From positions 82,605,189-82,669,188 of the forward strand of contig OV884009.1 of assembly GCA_930367205.1 (NCBI GenBank): a stretch of 64,000 nt of DNA, read 5' to 3'. The DNA is from Acanthosoma haemorrhoidale. Lineage: Eukaryota > Arthropoda > Insecta > Hemiptera > Acanthosomatidae. Both the position numbers and the translations under genes were made by a program. The notes under the pieces were generated by a model, which did no database searches, had not been told where the DNA came from, and worked only from the letters and a program-made list of their open reading frames with translations. Positions 46,201 through 58,420 of this stretch are shown piece by piece. Within the stretch, counting starts at the first letter, position 1. Each line of letters opens with the position of its first letter.

Positions 46201-47127
46201 AGCAAAAACACGTCAAGACGCGGAAGCCGCGACATGTGCTAGTCCATATAGTAATATCTAGTATGTACTACACACAGCAACCAATACACCAAGTAGCGGA
46301 ATCTGCCCTATGTGCTAATTCGTATAGCCCTATTAACTATGGGCTCTAACCAAGCAAAAACACGTAAAGACGCTGAAGCCGGGGCATGCGCTAGTCCACA
46401 TAGTAATATCTAGTATGTACTACACACAGCAACCAATACACCAAGTAGCGGAATCTGCCCTATGTGCTAATCCGTATAGCCCTATTTACTATGGGCTCTA
46501 ACCAAGCAAAAACACGTCAAGACGCGGAAGCCGCGACATGTGCTAGTCCACATAGTAATATCTAGTATGTACTACACACAGCAACCAATACACCAAGTAG
46601 CGGAATCTGCCCTATGTGCTAATTCGTATAGCCCTATTAACTATGGGCTCTAACCAAGCAAAAACACGTCAAGACGCTGAAGCCGGGGCATACGCTAGTC
46701 CACATAGTAATATCTAGTATGTACTATACACAGCAACCAATACACCAAGTAGCGGAATCTGCCTATGTGCTAATTCGTATAGCCCTATTAACTATGGGCT
46801 CTAACCAAGCAAAAACACGTCAAGACGCGGAAGCCGCGACATGTGCTAGTCCATATAGTAATATCTAGTATGTACTACACACAGCAACCAATACACCAAG
46901 TAGCGGAATCTGGCCTATGTGCTAATTCGTATAGCCCTATTAACTATGGGCTCTAACCAAGCAAAAACACGTCAAGACGCGGAAGCCGCGACATGTGCTA
47001 GTCCATATAGTAATATCTAGTATGTACTACACACAGCAACCAATACACCAAGTAGCGGAATGTGCCCTATGTGCTAATTCGTATAGCCCTATTTACTATG
47101 GGCTCTAACCAAGCAAAAACACGTCAA
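43231..47127. repeat. Tandem satellite array, about 26 units of 140-152 bp
   Basis: Units are marked by CCTATGTGCTAATTCGTATA and CACCAAGTAGCGGAATCTG. Unit starts fall at 43231, 43371, 43511, 43651, 43791, 43931 and 44071 (140 bp steps), then 44212, 44355, 44496 and 44637 (141-143 bp), then at 151-152 bp steps to 47065, followed by a partial unit ending near 47127. Units contain the short dyad GCGGAAGCCGC. Stops occur in all frames, so the array does not code for protein. Confidence 0.97.
44941..47064. repeat. Higher-order repeat: two copies of a 1062 bp, seven-unit block
   Basis: Within the satellite, unit variants run in the same order twice. The first block is at 44941, 45093, 45245, 45397, 45549, 45700, 45851 and the second at 46003, 46155, 46307, 46459, 46611, 46762, 46913. 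The shared details include AATCCG instead of AATTCG in units 2 and 4, ACGTAAAGACGCTG in unit 3, GGGGCATACGC in unit 5, and one-base-shorter units 5 and 6. Confidence 0.93.
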
Positions 47128-50100
47128 ATAACAGAAGATCCTCTTAACAGCACAGAGATTGGGGATGCAATTCCAATGAAGGTAATGCTGGATATTAGAG
47201 ATGGGTTTAGAATGTTTTAATGTTGACTTGGAGTACTGTATTATCCTATTTTCATTGTCCCGTAACCTGGTGGGTAGTAGCGTGCTTCTAGCTGCTAACA
47301 CTCCGGCTTGATTTTCCGGACGAGTATTGTCGGGGCTGGCCCAGCCATGTGAGGATAAGTGAATAGCTTACTTGAATAAAAAAATCTTGAATTCGGTCTG
47401 GAACGGGCAACTGAGGTTGAGCTGGAGCAGCCAAGAGAACCAATAAAACTACAGGAACCACCTTGGGTCGGCGCTATGAATTTATAACTTATGAATTTAT
47501 GGAACTATGAATTTTATAAATTTGTTTTATGGATTTTCTATTGAAAGTGCCAGACGACAGAAATAATTTATTTAATTGTCAATGGCGAAGGGTTTTATGT
47601 TTAAAAATATTTTGTGCAATCGTAAATTTATTGTCTGTTAGTGTGTGTTCTACTCTGGTGCCGTATAAAAATAATCTGAATGTTTTATATAACTACACCT
47701 CGGGTATCGCCGTATTCCTTTAGTTTAAGGTATGACTGAAATATTATAAAAAAAATTAAGCTTGAAAGAAGTCTAGCCCGTTTCGCTAACTTGTTATATT
47801 CTCAAGTAATAGCTCATACGCTATTTTAACTTAAAGTTCTCATTTTCTCCTTGGTAAAGACAGTAACGCAAAAATAACATTTCACAAAATAATGTTTGAG
47901 TTTAAATTCCATATTTAAGATTACATGAGTCAGTTACAACAGAATTGTTTTATTAATATTTGGGCTATATAACCAGAACTACGTTTAACGTATAAAATAA
48001 TTCATTTTTGGACAAAACTGTTAATATATTCTTTTTTTATATTAGAATTGCTGTTGGTTAAATCCATATGTTTCTCTATTAATTAATTTTTGAATGCCCC
48101 TTCTTTGTTTTTCAGCGAGCTAGTTTTATTTTTATCATCGGAGCATCAATTTGAACTATCATGGTTAAAATTATTGCTCTATAAAACACACTGGCTGAGT
48201 CTAAGATGCGAACACGAATTTAATCAATTTCGGAAATTATAGCATAAAAACACCCAACACCATGCATGCTGTTTATCAGGGCGTCTATGCCGTACGAAAA
48301 ATGATGTAAATATTCTTTTTTTTTTATGGAAATATCAATTAATTAAATAGTTAATGACACTTACCGTTGTTTTATATAGGTGGTTATAGTTTACATGTCT
48401 TTCCAAAATAAAACCCTCCGTGTAAAGTATCATTTCTTTAACCAATGATATTTTTATTTACGAATACAGGTGATACGATCATAAAACTTGGATAGTTTCC
48501 ATAAACATTGATATTATTCTTTTAAATTGATTTTTTCCTTCAAATTATATTTCTCGATTTATATATTGATTTGTCAAGTTGAGTTTTTCATATACATCCG
48601 TGAAGATAGAAATCAATTTTTCTAATTTGACCCTTTGTACAATTGCCGTGAATAGTCAACTTGAATCTTTTCCGGGAGACTAAGGAAATTAACGTAAATT
48701 TGAGTGTAAGTCCCTTAATAGAATTAAAATAAAAACATCAGATGTTTTTATTGGTATCGATATCAAGTCAATAATATTTTTAATATATAATATTTTTCTA
48801 ATTTTTCATCCTATCTTTAATTTTTTTTCTTCTGTTTTTATTGGAGTGAGTATGAATTTATGGTGATAATTCTATCTCACACTCAACGTAACTCCTATGC
48901 GTTGATATATTATGTCAAAAGTAATAATGCAACATATTAATATATTTACATGTTAGGAATGTATTACGAATCAATATAAATAAATTTTATTGCTAGTTTA
49001 TCTGGAGGTAAATTTATTATTTTCACAATCCATCAGTATGCAAAATTGAGAAACAATGATACTTTCGGTTTGCATGCCCTAAAAAAAATAACCTTACAAA
49101 TTTCTAGTGGTAAAATTATTTAACCAATATCTGCTTATTTTTCTTAAATATGATTTGATCAGTTCCTCAGTCATTAAAATATCAGCCTTAAATTAACAAA
49201 TGACTTTCACAATGGCATTAAAGGGTTTCTATCACATTGCCTGAATGTAGCATGCATTATAATATGATTTTTTTCAACGATGATACTGCGAGAAAATCAA
49301 TTTTAATATAGAAACATTTAGAAAATTTTAGTTAACTAAAGATAGTATTGGCTACTGGTTAAAAACCGTTGACAACTGATAAACCAAAATGAATTTGTAT
49401 TTAGTTATTTACGATAGTGATTTCAAACTAAAGAAATAGCAATGAAGTTTTTAATAAATACTGTTTTATATATAATAATTACGTATGATTATAACTGGAC
49501 GGTTTTAAGTTTGGAAAAATAAATCAACAACCAACCAAAATGCCTGGGTGGTTCGTAATTATAAAGCTGAATACAAAATATCTTGACAATATTTGCCTGA
49601 GTGGGGGGGGGGGGGGCTGATGCTCACGTGTAAGCTCCTGATATTAATTTGTGTAGTATGTCACTGCTGATTTTTTTTTCTTTTAGGTTAGGAGCTATTT
49701 CGCGTCCCTCCAAAAATAACTATGGTAGTCACTGGTTCCGTTACACGATTCTAAAGATTGGACTACTCAATATCAATTTCAAACGTACTCAATCTGAAGC
49801 GTCGACTCTAGAGACCACACTGTATAGTTTTTTCTTTGTTTTTTAGAATTAGCTATTTTCATAGTATGTCTGTTCGAATTCTTCATGAAGTCAAAACCGA
49901 AACGGAAAGTCGAGAGGTCTACACTTTTGAAAATAACTCAGAAGCTCTCCTTGGATGCCGTTACAAGTACTTTTATTTTGCTTGTTTGTATGTATGTATT
50001 GACATCAGAGTTTAAAAAAAATCAAGTCAAGTATGATTAATCACACCATTAAGGGTTTTGTTACCGCAGGTAAAACGTTTTAATTATTATGACTTTAATC
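47128..50100. other. Non-coding AT-rich DNA
   Basis: I see no recognisable gene. A plus-strand 64-codon frame at 47529-47723 has no known motif. A 14-base G run lies at 49603-49616. Confidence 0.5.
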
Positions 50101-50130
50101 CATTAAAGTCTCAACATATAAAATTACTAT
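50019..50130. repeat. Dispersed repeat, copy 1 (partial)
   Basis: AAGTCAAGTATGATTAATCAC, ATTAAGGGTTTTGTTACCG and the following T-rich part resemble sequences at 56630-56790 and 59566-59730, in the same orientation. Confidence 0.5.
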
Positions 50131-50139
50131 AGGAGATTG

Positions 50140-51320
50140 TCCCATAAGAATAACAAGAAGAAAAGGAATGCCTAGCTTACAAAAAAAAAATACATTACAT
50201 TGCACAGATTGTGATTAATACTATGTACATGTGTATAATACGATGTGCTATTGATATGTACATATGAGACGAGTACAAAAAACAAATGCAAAAAAATGAA
50301 ACAGAAAACAAAGATGAATTGAAATGAAAATAATAATAAATAAAACATAGAAATTATCACGAGGGGGAAAGAGTATGGAAGGTTGCTAGTATGAATGACA
50401 AATAAATAGAATAATAACAAAGAATTACTGGAGGTACGGGTAAAGTTTTGATTTAAAGCTTTGGAGAGTTGATGAACGACGAATATAGATGGGAATAGAG
50501 TTCCAAAGGTTTGTGGAACGGATAAGAAAAGACCGGCCAAAGGAAGCAGATTTGTGAGGAGGGAAACTGGTCGGAAGGGTAGGAACTAGTATTGCGAGAT
50601 TTGACTTGAAGGAATTTGTGAAGGTAAGCGGACTTTTTAGTCATGATAGTATTGATGAGAGGGGACCCAAGGAAGTATTCAACCTTCAACCAACCTGGAG
50701 CAGTCTTGCGAAATGCGACAGTCCCTGGGGATGCCGAGTATAAATCTAAGAAAACTATTCATCAACCAGAGATCCTCATAGAGGCCACCAATCACCAGAC
50801 AAGAGAGAAAACCAGGAGTTAGCGGGTATGTTATTGGGAAGAGACGTCAGTATCAATTGAACAGTTTAAGGGTGGAAATGGATCGGTGGCTGATTTGGGA
50901 ACGGGGTCTTTCCAGGATAGAGTGTAGTCAATGATCAAACCTATACTCGCCGTTATGAAATTAGACGCTTGGGATAAAGGGACTACTTGGCGTGGTGCTG
51001 TCATACACGGGTGGGCGGGGGACTAATCACTAATTTGCTTATTGCTTGGTGACATTATCGAAGTAAAGGGAAGGGATCACGGGGATAGAAGAGAAATAGT
51101 GCACAGAGCGGTAACAGGACTTGTCATGATATGTCATTTATTGCGGGTTCTCACGCTTCTAATTTCGTAACTATAGATATTTGACTGAAGTAGCGAATAG
51201 GATAGGTCGAGCATCGATGGGGAAGGTGGAACAATCATTTCTGGTTTTGTTGAGGTGACGTGAACCAATGATAATTGCCTTGGATTGATCCTCATTCAAT
51301 CGAAGAGTACGGAGAGAGGC
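50140..51320 (-). pseudogene. Non-LTR retrotransposon ORF2, C-terminal third and 3' UTR
   Basis: On the minus strand, with frameshifts, frames read AWASLRTLRLNEDQSKAIII (RT palm/thumb), LGLIIDYTLSWKD-like, LVFSLVW, YLHKFLQVKSRN and finally RSTNLWNSIPIYIRRSSTLQ then SFKSKLYPYLQ and a stop near 50430. These are the usual C-terminal landmarks of CR1/jockey-type LINE ORF2 (DxxLSWKxH, PLxLRR, LWNSLPxxIRxSxxLxxFKxxL). About 300 bp of T-rich 3' UTR follow. The 39.3 kb fragment is another copy. Confidence 0.75.
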
Positions 51321-51329
51321 CCATGCTTC

Positions 51330-53530
51330 AATAATAAGAATAATAAAAAAAAATTAGAAATTGTTAGTTCAGGAGATGAAATGAATATGGTCATAACATA
51401 GCTTTATTTTATAATTAAAGATATTGAAATATAACTATTTGGTGGTATAATGCACGGTATAAAATTACGAGGAAATACACTTCACAGTTATATTATATAT
51501 CACTGTCTATTGATTTGTCGAACGACAGACTTCTTTGAAAGTTGGTCTATTTATAGCAGTACCATCTGTTCCTTGATTGCTACTTCTTATTGTGCTTTGT
51601 TCTATCCTTGTTTCTTTTGCACATTTTCCTTTATCTTGCTGCTCCCTCCCTAGCACCGCTTCCCTTTTTTATTGTAGGGTGTGGTTTCATATTATTTCAG
51701 CGGCACTTTCCAATTTTCTATTTAGCTGACTTTTTTCATTGTTCAGCGCTTTATTAACCCAGTTGAAATCTCTTTCTAGACTGATTAGTTTCATATTCAC
51801 TTTGTTGAAACTATCAATAATTTTTCAGCCATTAAATAACCGGAGATTGTAGTATTTTGAAGATTTCTTGCTTTTTCTCTTTACATATTTTTCTCATTTG
51901 AGGTTTATTATGGTCAAGTTTACAAACGTTGTCATCGTTGGTTTATATTTTATACATCCAAGCTACCCTGATGGTTGACCCCCGTAAGCTGATGAGTCCC
52001 ATCTTACCCGGGGAAGTGTTGAGCAACCAGTACGAAGACGCTCCATACAGGTTTTGGCTGATCCCGGTCTAAACTACTAGCCACTCTCTAGACCACCTAC
52101 GCTCTGTTCCATATAAAATAAAAAAATAGAATAAAGACACTCTGGTATTAGCAATTCGTCTGATCATTAACTAAGACGAGTGACGTATAACTAAGACGAG
52201 TGACGTACAACTCACCGTCGGAAGCAGGGGTCATTTTTTTTTTTCTGAGTAGGATTTAAAATTATGGGAACAAGTGATTTTTTTTCTTTGAGAAAGTTCT
52301 ATTTAGAGATCAATAAATAATCTAGCTGATCCCGGATTCGGTAGCCCTGTCATACAATTTTTTTGTTATTTAAAAGGTTTTTTTTTAATTTTATTTTTTG
52401 CGACTACACTTGTTGTCATCGATTATGAACAACATTGCATATTTTACATATACACAAATGAAATGAATGACGTAGAAATTGAAGAAATCCTGTAACGAGA
52501 TACTGACGGCGAGAGTTCCTTATTTTCATTTAAATGAAAAAACTACTCTGTATTATGTATCAAAAATACCAAATTTTATTTTTAAACTAAATTTGTCAAT
52601 GAATCCTTGTGGATAATAAAATTAAAAAAATATATTTAATAATCCAATATAATAAAATATAGTCAAACATACTTATTATTCTAGAGATATTAAAAATATA
52701 AGCAACCTTTGAAACATAATAAAAGGTCCATTGTTAATCAATTAATTATAATAAAAAATTTAACTTTTCCTGTATTGTTAATAAGCATTATATAATTATA
52801 TATTATTATTATATAATTTAGCATTATATATTATAAGCAGATTATCAAATTAAAGTTCACGACGTCCTAATTAATAATATATCATATAATGTGCGTTGAG
52901 GTTTAAGCAAGCTGTAAATGCAAAAAATCAGCCGTTACGGAACTTTTAATTAAACCCTTACCATGGGATCCGTGTCCCAGACTAGGGGGGGGGGGGCTCC
53001 CCCATGGACCTCGTTTACCCATGGGTTACAAGTTACAGGACCGTGGGGCATTTCGTTGCCTGCGGTGCGCGTATTCCTGCGCAGTTGGGCCTACTGCGTT
53101 GGGCAACTCACCTTAGTGATTCATTTGAACCCGTTTTATAATTCTCAGTTCTGTTTTTTTCCCCTTTAAACTTATAACTATTGGCTATTATTATCATAAC
53201 TACTGTGTACACAGGGTTGCCTCAAGCTCCAATTTAGTTACAACCACGTTGTCCTGCTCATAATGTGTACAAAAGTTGCCTTATTCCTCCTATCTTAAAA
53301 CTATTTACAAAAGTTAATTTATCCTTTTATCATTTATATATAGCTAACTTCGAAGGGCTATAACTACTGTAGGTTACTTTTTTTCAGTTAATCCAGTTGC
53401 ATATTGGCATGCAATGGCAGAATATAATATTGTTTTATTTATTATTCACTTTTACTTTGTTTATTACTCTCCATAAGTATTGTTTACCAAAAGATAACTA
53501 ATTTTATTTGTTAACCACACGGGTGTTATT
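51330..53530. other. No gene recognised
   Basis: AT-rich. It includes a small direct duplication, AACTAAGACGAGTGACGTA, twice with a 22 bp period at about 52170-52215, and a 12-base G run at 52985-52996 followed by CTCCCCC. A GC-richer patch at 51950-52110 is unassigned. Confidence 0.5.
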
Positions 53531-53533
53531 TGT

Positions 53534-53918
53534 TATCTTTCCTTGGTACGGGTCACTGTACCGCGTGGGCACACCACCCCCACGGGCAATAAAAAAAAAT
53601 TGTAAACAGGCAAAAATATGGGCTAAAACGAACATTTTGAATATATCAGTCATTGACGAGTTGCTGGCAATGGGGAACTATTTTATAGCTTCTAACCTAC
53701 GGCTCGGAAAAAAATTCGGCTATGTGTAAATTTAAATCTATTTTCTTGATCTAACTTTTGGCAGTGTCTCCTCGACATTTTTTTACACCGTCGGTTGTGT
53801 GATGCGTCACACTTGAATTAATTTTTTCATGTTTTTTTTTATTTATTTTATTTTATTTTTTTATTACCTGTTGTGGAAGTGTGCCCACGCGGTACAGTGG
53901 CCCGTGCGAAGGAAAAAT
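53534..53918. mobile_element. MITE-like element with roughly 38 bp terminal inverted repeats
   Basis: The left end contains GGGTCACTGTACCGCGTGGG and the reverse complement of the right end contains GGGCCACTGTACCGCGTGGG. The match extends outwards through TTTCCTT and inwards to GTGGGCACAC. The roughly 385 bp between has no transposase; it is T-rich with stops in all frames. The outer boundary is approximate and I could not define the target duplication. Confidence 0.8.
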
Positions 53919-53919
53919 A

Positions 53920-55100
53920 CTTAGTGCTGGGACTGAGCAGCAGATGGCAGCTGCACGACCTCCTCAGATAGATCTAAAATAACCTTTAGCCATCTGTCCT
54001 CCCGCCGGACCCCCGGACATACTCTGCTCCTCTCTTTGCCACCTCAAGTGATCTCTGTACTCTGTATAATTGTCCAATATTTGCCTGTATGTACTAATAT
54101 GTATTGGTTTTAATATTATATATTTATACATATACAGTTTAGTTTGTAACAGATGTAAAAAAAAAAATCGCTGGGCAAGGAAGATAAGACAACAGTTGCG
54201 GTAACTCATTCAAGATAAAGCTCAGAAATGTACTTTCCTGGTTACTTCTTACAAATGGAAAAACAAAGATGGATAATAATAAAAATAACAAGCATTGAGT
54301 AGTTAAAATTTTAACATGTCTATTATTTTTAGAACATTCCACTTTAGTTCGAGGAGATTTAGAATTCCACGTATTATATATCATAGAATAGTCTATATCA
54401 TTCCAAACACAGAAAAATGAACGAAATTTTTAAACTATTAACACGGTCAATTTCACGAAACCTTTTCAATTGAAGGGAACAATAACGCTGTAGGAAAAGT
54501 AATGATGGACAACCTGAAGATACATTTTATTCACCTCATTTCATTTATATTATTAGATGTCATGTTATTAACTGCGGTCATCATTGATAATTGGTAGGCG
54601 AAAAACTAAATGCCAGCGATATACAAGACATTAGTTGCGGAAATTGTTAAATGGGTTTCTTACTGTGTTTCCTTATTATTTTGAGACTTATAAATTGTTA
54701 TTATTTTTTTGAATTTTTGAAATGTATTTTATTAAATACATTTACTGGCAGGCACAATAAATAAATTGTCAGTTTGTCTGTTTCGGTTTTACTACATATA
54801 AATAAGTTGGTATATTTGTTTTACGTACTGATTGTGTTTTAGTTTTAGTTCAGATGTCCTCTGGCGTCAAGCAGCTAAATGTAATGAGCCCAAGTTACAT
54901 AAAATGAAATTATAATTATAATAAATTATAAAAAAATAAATTAATAATATATAAGGTGTAAACTCCAACAAGAGACATTTGTATATCTAAATAACAACTG
55001 AAAAAAACAATTATTTTAACAGGATGGGTTTTATGTTTCTTCATTTTTGTTTGTTTTTTTACAGTTTGCGTAAGTTTCGCCTAATTCAGACATCCTCAGT
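53920..55100. other. No feature recognised
   Basis: AT-rich sequence. Minus-strand open frames of 81 codons each (53964-54209, 54139-54384) have no motif that I know. Confidence 0.5.
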
Positions 55101-55136
55101 ACTTTGTCTGATGTAAGAATTTTTATCACTCATCTT

Positions 55137-55990
55137 TCATCTCCACTGTGAATCCATATACCGAATTAGTCCACCACGCTCCTCCGTCAGCCACGTCACT
55201 GGATACGAGCCAATGGTGGCCGACGAAGAGTGCGAGAGCCACATACGCTCAGGACATGATTGGAGAAGCTGGCAATGGCAATGGTGGGAGTCCTCCCCCA
55301 CTGTAACGTATTTATAGCAGGTCACGAGGCCCTTGTTTTAGTCTCCGAGGAGGATTATAGGGATAAGTGGCGCAGTGTAATGAGTGTGCTAGGGGATTAG
55401 GGTGGTTGGATAGGTTACGATGGAATTTTAAGAACTTTGAAGGGATGAGTTCAAGAATGTAGGGTATATTAAGATCATTATGAAGGGTTTTGTTGCTGAC
55501 GTAATAAGGGGCATTTACTATTGTTCTTAGGACTTTTGATTGAAAGGTTTGGATACGTTGATGTTCGAATTTTTTGCTATCCCCCATAGCTCTATTCCGT
55601 ATGTCCAGATTGGCTTAAGTATGACTTTGTATATTAGTAATGTCCTTTGGAGTAATCTGTGTAGTTGTCCAAAGCGTCTTTTTAGTTCTTGTCTTTTTAG
55701 CACTCGTTGGTTCCATGTCAGTCTTTTGTCGAGATGGTAGCCTAAATACCTTACTGTTTGGGTTACAGGAAGAGGAATATAATTTAAAAAAAACTAGTGG
55801 ACAGGACTTGCGGCAGAGGGTGAAGGTAATGCGGGAATATTTTGCTTCATTAACTGTGATTCGCCATTGGTTGCACCAATACTCGATCTCATCAAGGTGT
55901 TTTTGAAGGTTATGGGATGATATATCGGGGTAAGGGTCGGATGACAAGACTGCAATGTCATCTGCTAATTTGGCCAAAAAGGGGGTAGAG
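55137..55990 (-). pseudogene. Jockey-like LINE ORF2 3' fragment and 3' UTR
   Basis: The minus strand reads KLADDIAVLSSDPYPDISSH (the RT (Y/F)ADD region), LQKHLDEIEYWCNQWRITVN, EAKYSRITFTLCRKSCP, then after frameshifts KFEHQRIQTFQSKVLRTIVN, APYYVSNKTLHNDLNIP and RRLKQGPRDLL with its stop near 55315. A 3' UTR follows that matches 33.25-33.47 kb. Truncated at the 5' side near 55990; the sequence beyond is unrelated. Confidence 0.88.
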
Positions 55991-56629
55991 GGGACATTGG
56001 CTTTATTAAAAAAAAAAAGTTCACTTTAAAGCTATCCTTTGAAAAAATTATGTTTCTTTTTCGTTCAGTTGTTACTTAAAAATAAATTAAGTGAAATGAA
56101 AAATAAAATTCATGCTCTCCCAGGGTACGGATCTATTACTAACGAAATCTATTTCAAAAGAAGCACTATACTATATGAGTGATTCTCGGGAGGCTTGCTT
56201 GTTGATACTGCGAAGTATCTAGAATTAGCCATTAGCAGACCGGTTTCACCGCTTTACAAATCATTACCACTGATTGGAAAACACCTGGAATGTAAAGGTG
56301 GAAAATCCTGGAAGTATCGAACAAACCATTAAAATCGGCAATGGATGTCTTTAGTATCGCCGAATTTAGTTAAATTAGCAAGGGAAATATAAATTTTAAT
56401 CTTCCATGACTTCTGAGCTGTGTTGTGATAAAGCTTAAAACGCCAAGAGGAGCGGGCGTGTCAGTCAGTAGAGAAACGAAATATACAGCGTAAACCGAAA
56501 GCACAATGCAGATGTGGACCGTGGGTTGAGCTTCTTAAGATTCGAAAATCTGTACCAAAGAACTGATCATACTATATTTAATTTGTTAACCTATTTCGGT
56601 CACTGAAAACCACATTCTCGATAAACAAA

Positions 56630-56790
56630 ATTCAACTCAGGTTTGATGCTTCATACAATTAAGGGTCTCGTTACGGTCGTGAGATCAGCTTTATTAGTAA
56701 TTTTAAGTACTGTTTCCAAAAATAATAAACGAATCATGAAGCTGCGATCTTTAATTCAACACCATACTTAATTGGAAAATGTTTATGTCG
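56630..56790. repeat. Dispersed repeat, copy 2 (first part)
   Basis: Shares a GATGCTTCATACAATTAAGG-like core and the block CTTTAATTCAACACCATACT with 59566-59730 (TTTAATTTGATGCAGTACTT), at about 65-70% by eye. The second part of the family resumes at about 57880. Confidence 0.5.
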
Positions 56791-57236
56791 GGGTTGCCCG
56801 ACGGGGGAAGGTCTCGTCGACCCGGCCACTGCCCGGTGGACGTCTAGAAAGAGATAAATGAATAAATCTGTGGTCTTTGACATTTGGTGGTGGCCTAGTA
56901 GGCGGGCAGCTTTATTCGTATTTTTTTATTGACCTGACTCCATCAAATCTTAGAAAGTTTGCCCCAACCATGCACTATGTTCAGGTGAAGGCTAGGTTTT
57001 ATAGTTAGTTTTCGTAATCTTGCAATGACCACGATTACACACTCGGTATCTGAGGGTAGGCTAGTACCGTCCAGATTACAAAGGTGAGTGCGAACCGGAA
57101 AGAGGGAGATTGGATCGCTGGGGGAGACGATACTAGGTACATTTTGTAGGGCCGCAGAGGCCATCGTCTGCATGGAAATGGAGTGGTCCCTTCCAAGGAT
57201 GTGCTAGTTTTAATGAGACGAAGGCCGAGAATCCCC

Positions 57237-57250
57237 GAGAGAGAGGGAGA

Positions 57251-57331
<81 letters not shown>

Positions 57332-57411
57332 GGAGAGAGGGAGAGAGGGAGAGGGGGAGAGGGAGAGAGAGGGAGAGGGAGAGAGAGGGAGAGAGAGAGA
57401 GAGAGAGAGAG
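57237..57411. repeat. GA-rich microsatellite, 175 bp
   Basis: Pure (GA)n in the left half, (GAGAGG)-type imperfect repeats in the right half. It produces long artificial low-complexity open frames on both strands. Confidence 0.98.
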
Positions 57412-57879
57412 TTTTTGGTTTCGACTGTGTGAAAAAGCTCAGATTTTCTCCCTTATTTAGGCAGGTCAGAGGCCGGGCTATGCCCATGCCCCTAGCTTGG
57501 CCGTGTCAGGATCGTGAACATTTGGTCCACTCCCTCTATTATACGGGTGCCGAAGATTTATTCAAAAATATGGAAACGCAGTGGTTTTTTTCTGGTCTGA
57601 GAAAGGGTAACTTCTATTTATTCTTGGTAAGTAGTTTTCCCAACAGTTTATTTTTTTTTACATGTTGTATGCGTTAGTTTTCATTTGCTGATTTTATTTT
57701 TATTATTTCTGAGATATCAAATAAAACTTCTATGCCAGGATACCACCCACTGCTCTCTGTACGAAAGCGGGGCTGCGAAAATATTTGGAATGCAGTTTTT
57801 ATGGCATTGGGCAGTTCTAGTCCGTTTATGCTTCAACAGACATTACATGTCATAAATCAGAGACCTTTTGTCCCTCTAT

Positions 57880-58420
57880 GCCTCACTCAATGTCAGAATA
57901 ATAATTATTTTTTATTTACGAGTAATGTGTTAATAACCCTTCATCATTTCTCATGGGCCTGGTTTATTTATAGCATCATTTGAGCAACACATGGAACTGC
58001 TATGCGAAATTTCATTCTAATAAAAACAATGGTTTGTTTAAATTTGCGAATAAGATGTTAACAATACTTTTAATAAATTTTTGTAATTATAGCTTGAATA
58101 AAACAATCATATGTTTGCAGGACCCTACTAAAAATTATAGACCAATTATTTGTTTTAATACCAAGTAATTAATTAACCAATTACACTCATATGTTTTATG
58201 GAGATCGCTACATTTTCCATGTATTTCCTAACTTAAATACCTACATACGAAATTTCTTCTCTCCAGCTTGCTCCAAGAGTTACCCATAACATTCACAAGG
58301 TCAGGACGAACAGACAGACACACAGTTGAAAATAAAAGTGGTTCTGGTTTTAAAAAACAACAAAACTCATTGAAATCGGCTTGAGTGGCTTGAAATTCGC
58401 GCTTTCTGTTGTTGCACCCC
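57880..58420. repeat. Dispersed repeat, copy 2 (second part)
   Basis: Aligns by eye with 59880-60260: TAATGAC/TAATAACC then CTCATGGGCCTGGTTTAT against CCGCGGGACTGGTTTTTC, TTTTTGTAATTATAGCTTGA against TTTTTGTAATTAGAGTTTGA, and TTATGGAGATCGCTACATTT against TTGTGGAGATGGCTATATTT, all in the same order. A tail at 58228-58420 (CTTGCTCCAAGAGTTACC and beyond) is not clearly present in the other copy. Confidence 0.6.

Noticed and set aside
43231..47127. Possible CRISPR-like array
   Set aside because: Units of 140-152 bp repeat throughout without unique spacers, and the host is a eukaryote; it is a satellite.
48116..49700. Acceptor-like sites that could extend the candidate gene at 41-42 kb
   Set aside because: Sites at 48116 and 49688 give stops after about a dozen codons in the required phase and have no donor support.
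50172..50689. Open frames of 122 and 78 codons on the minus strand
   Set aside because: The first is a T-rich LINE 3' UTR read in the wrong frame. The second partly overlaps real LINE ORF2 sequence, which I annotated as a pseudogene rather than a gene.
51985..52020. CTGATGAGTCCC, which resembles a hammerhead ribozyme core
   Set aside because: The required downstream GAAA with a pairing base closing stem II is absent (GGGGAAGTG follows), and no cleavage triplet with matching stems was found.
55050..55115. TTTTTTTACAG acceptor followed by GTAAGA donor
   Set aside because: The enclosed sequence has an immediate in-frame stop in the needed phase and lies beside a LINE fragment.
57035..57677. 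Long open frames on both strands (150 and 164 codons)
   Set aside because: They are produced by the GA microsatellite (Ser-Leu and Glu-Arg repeats) and have no domain or splice context.
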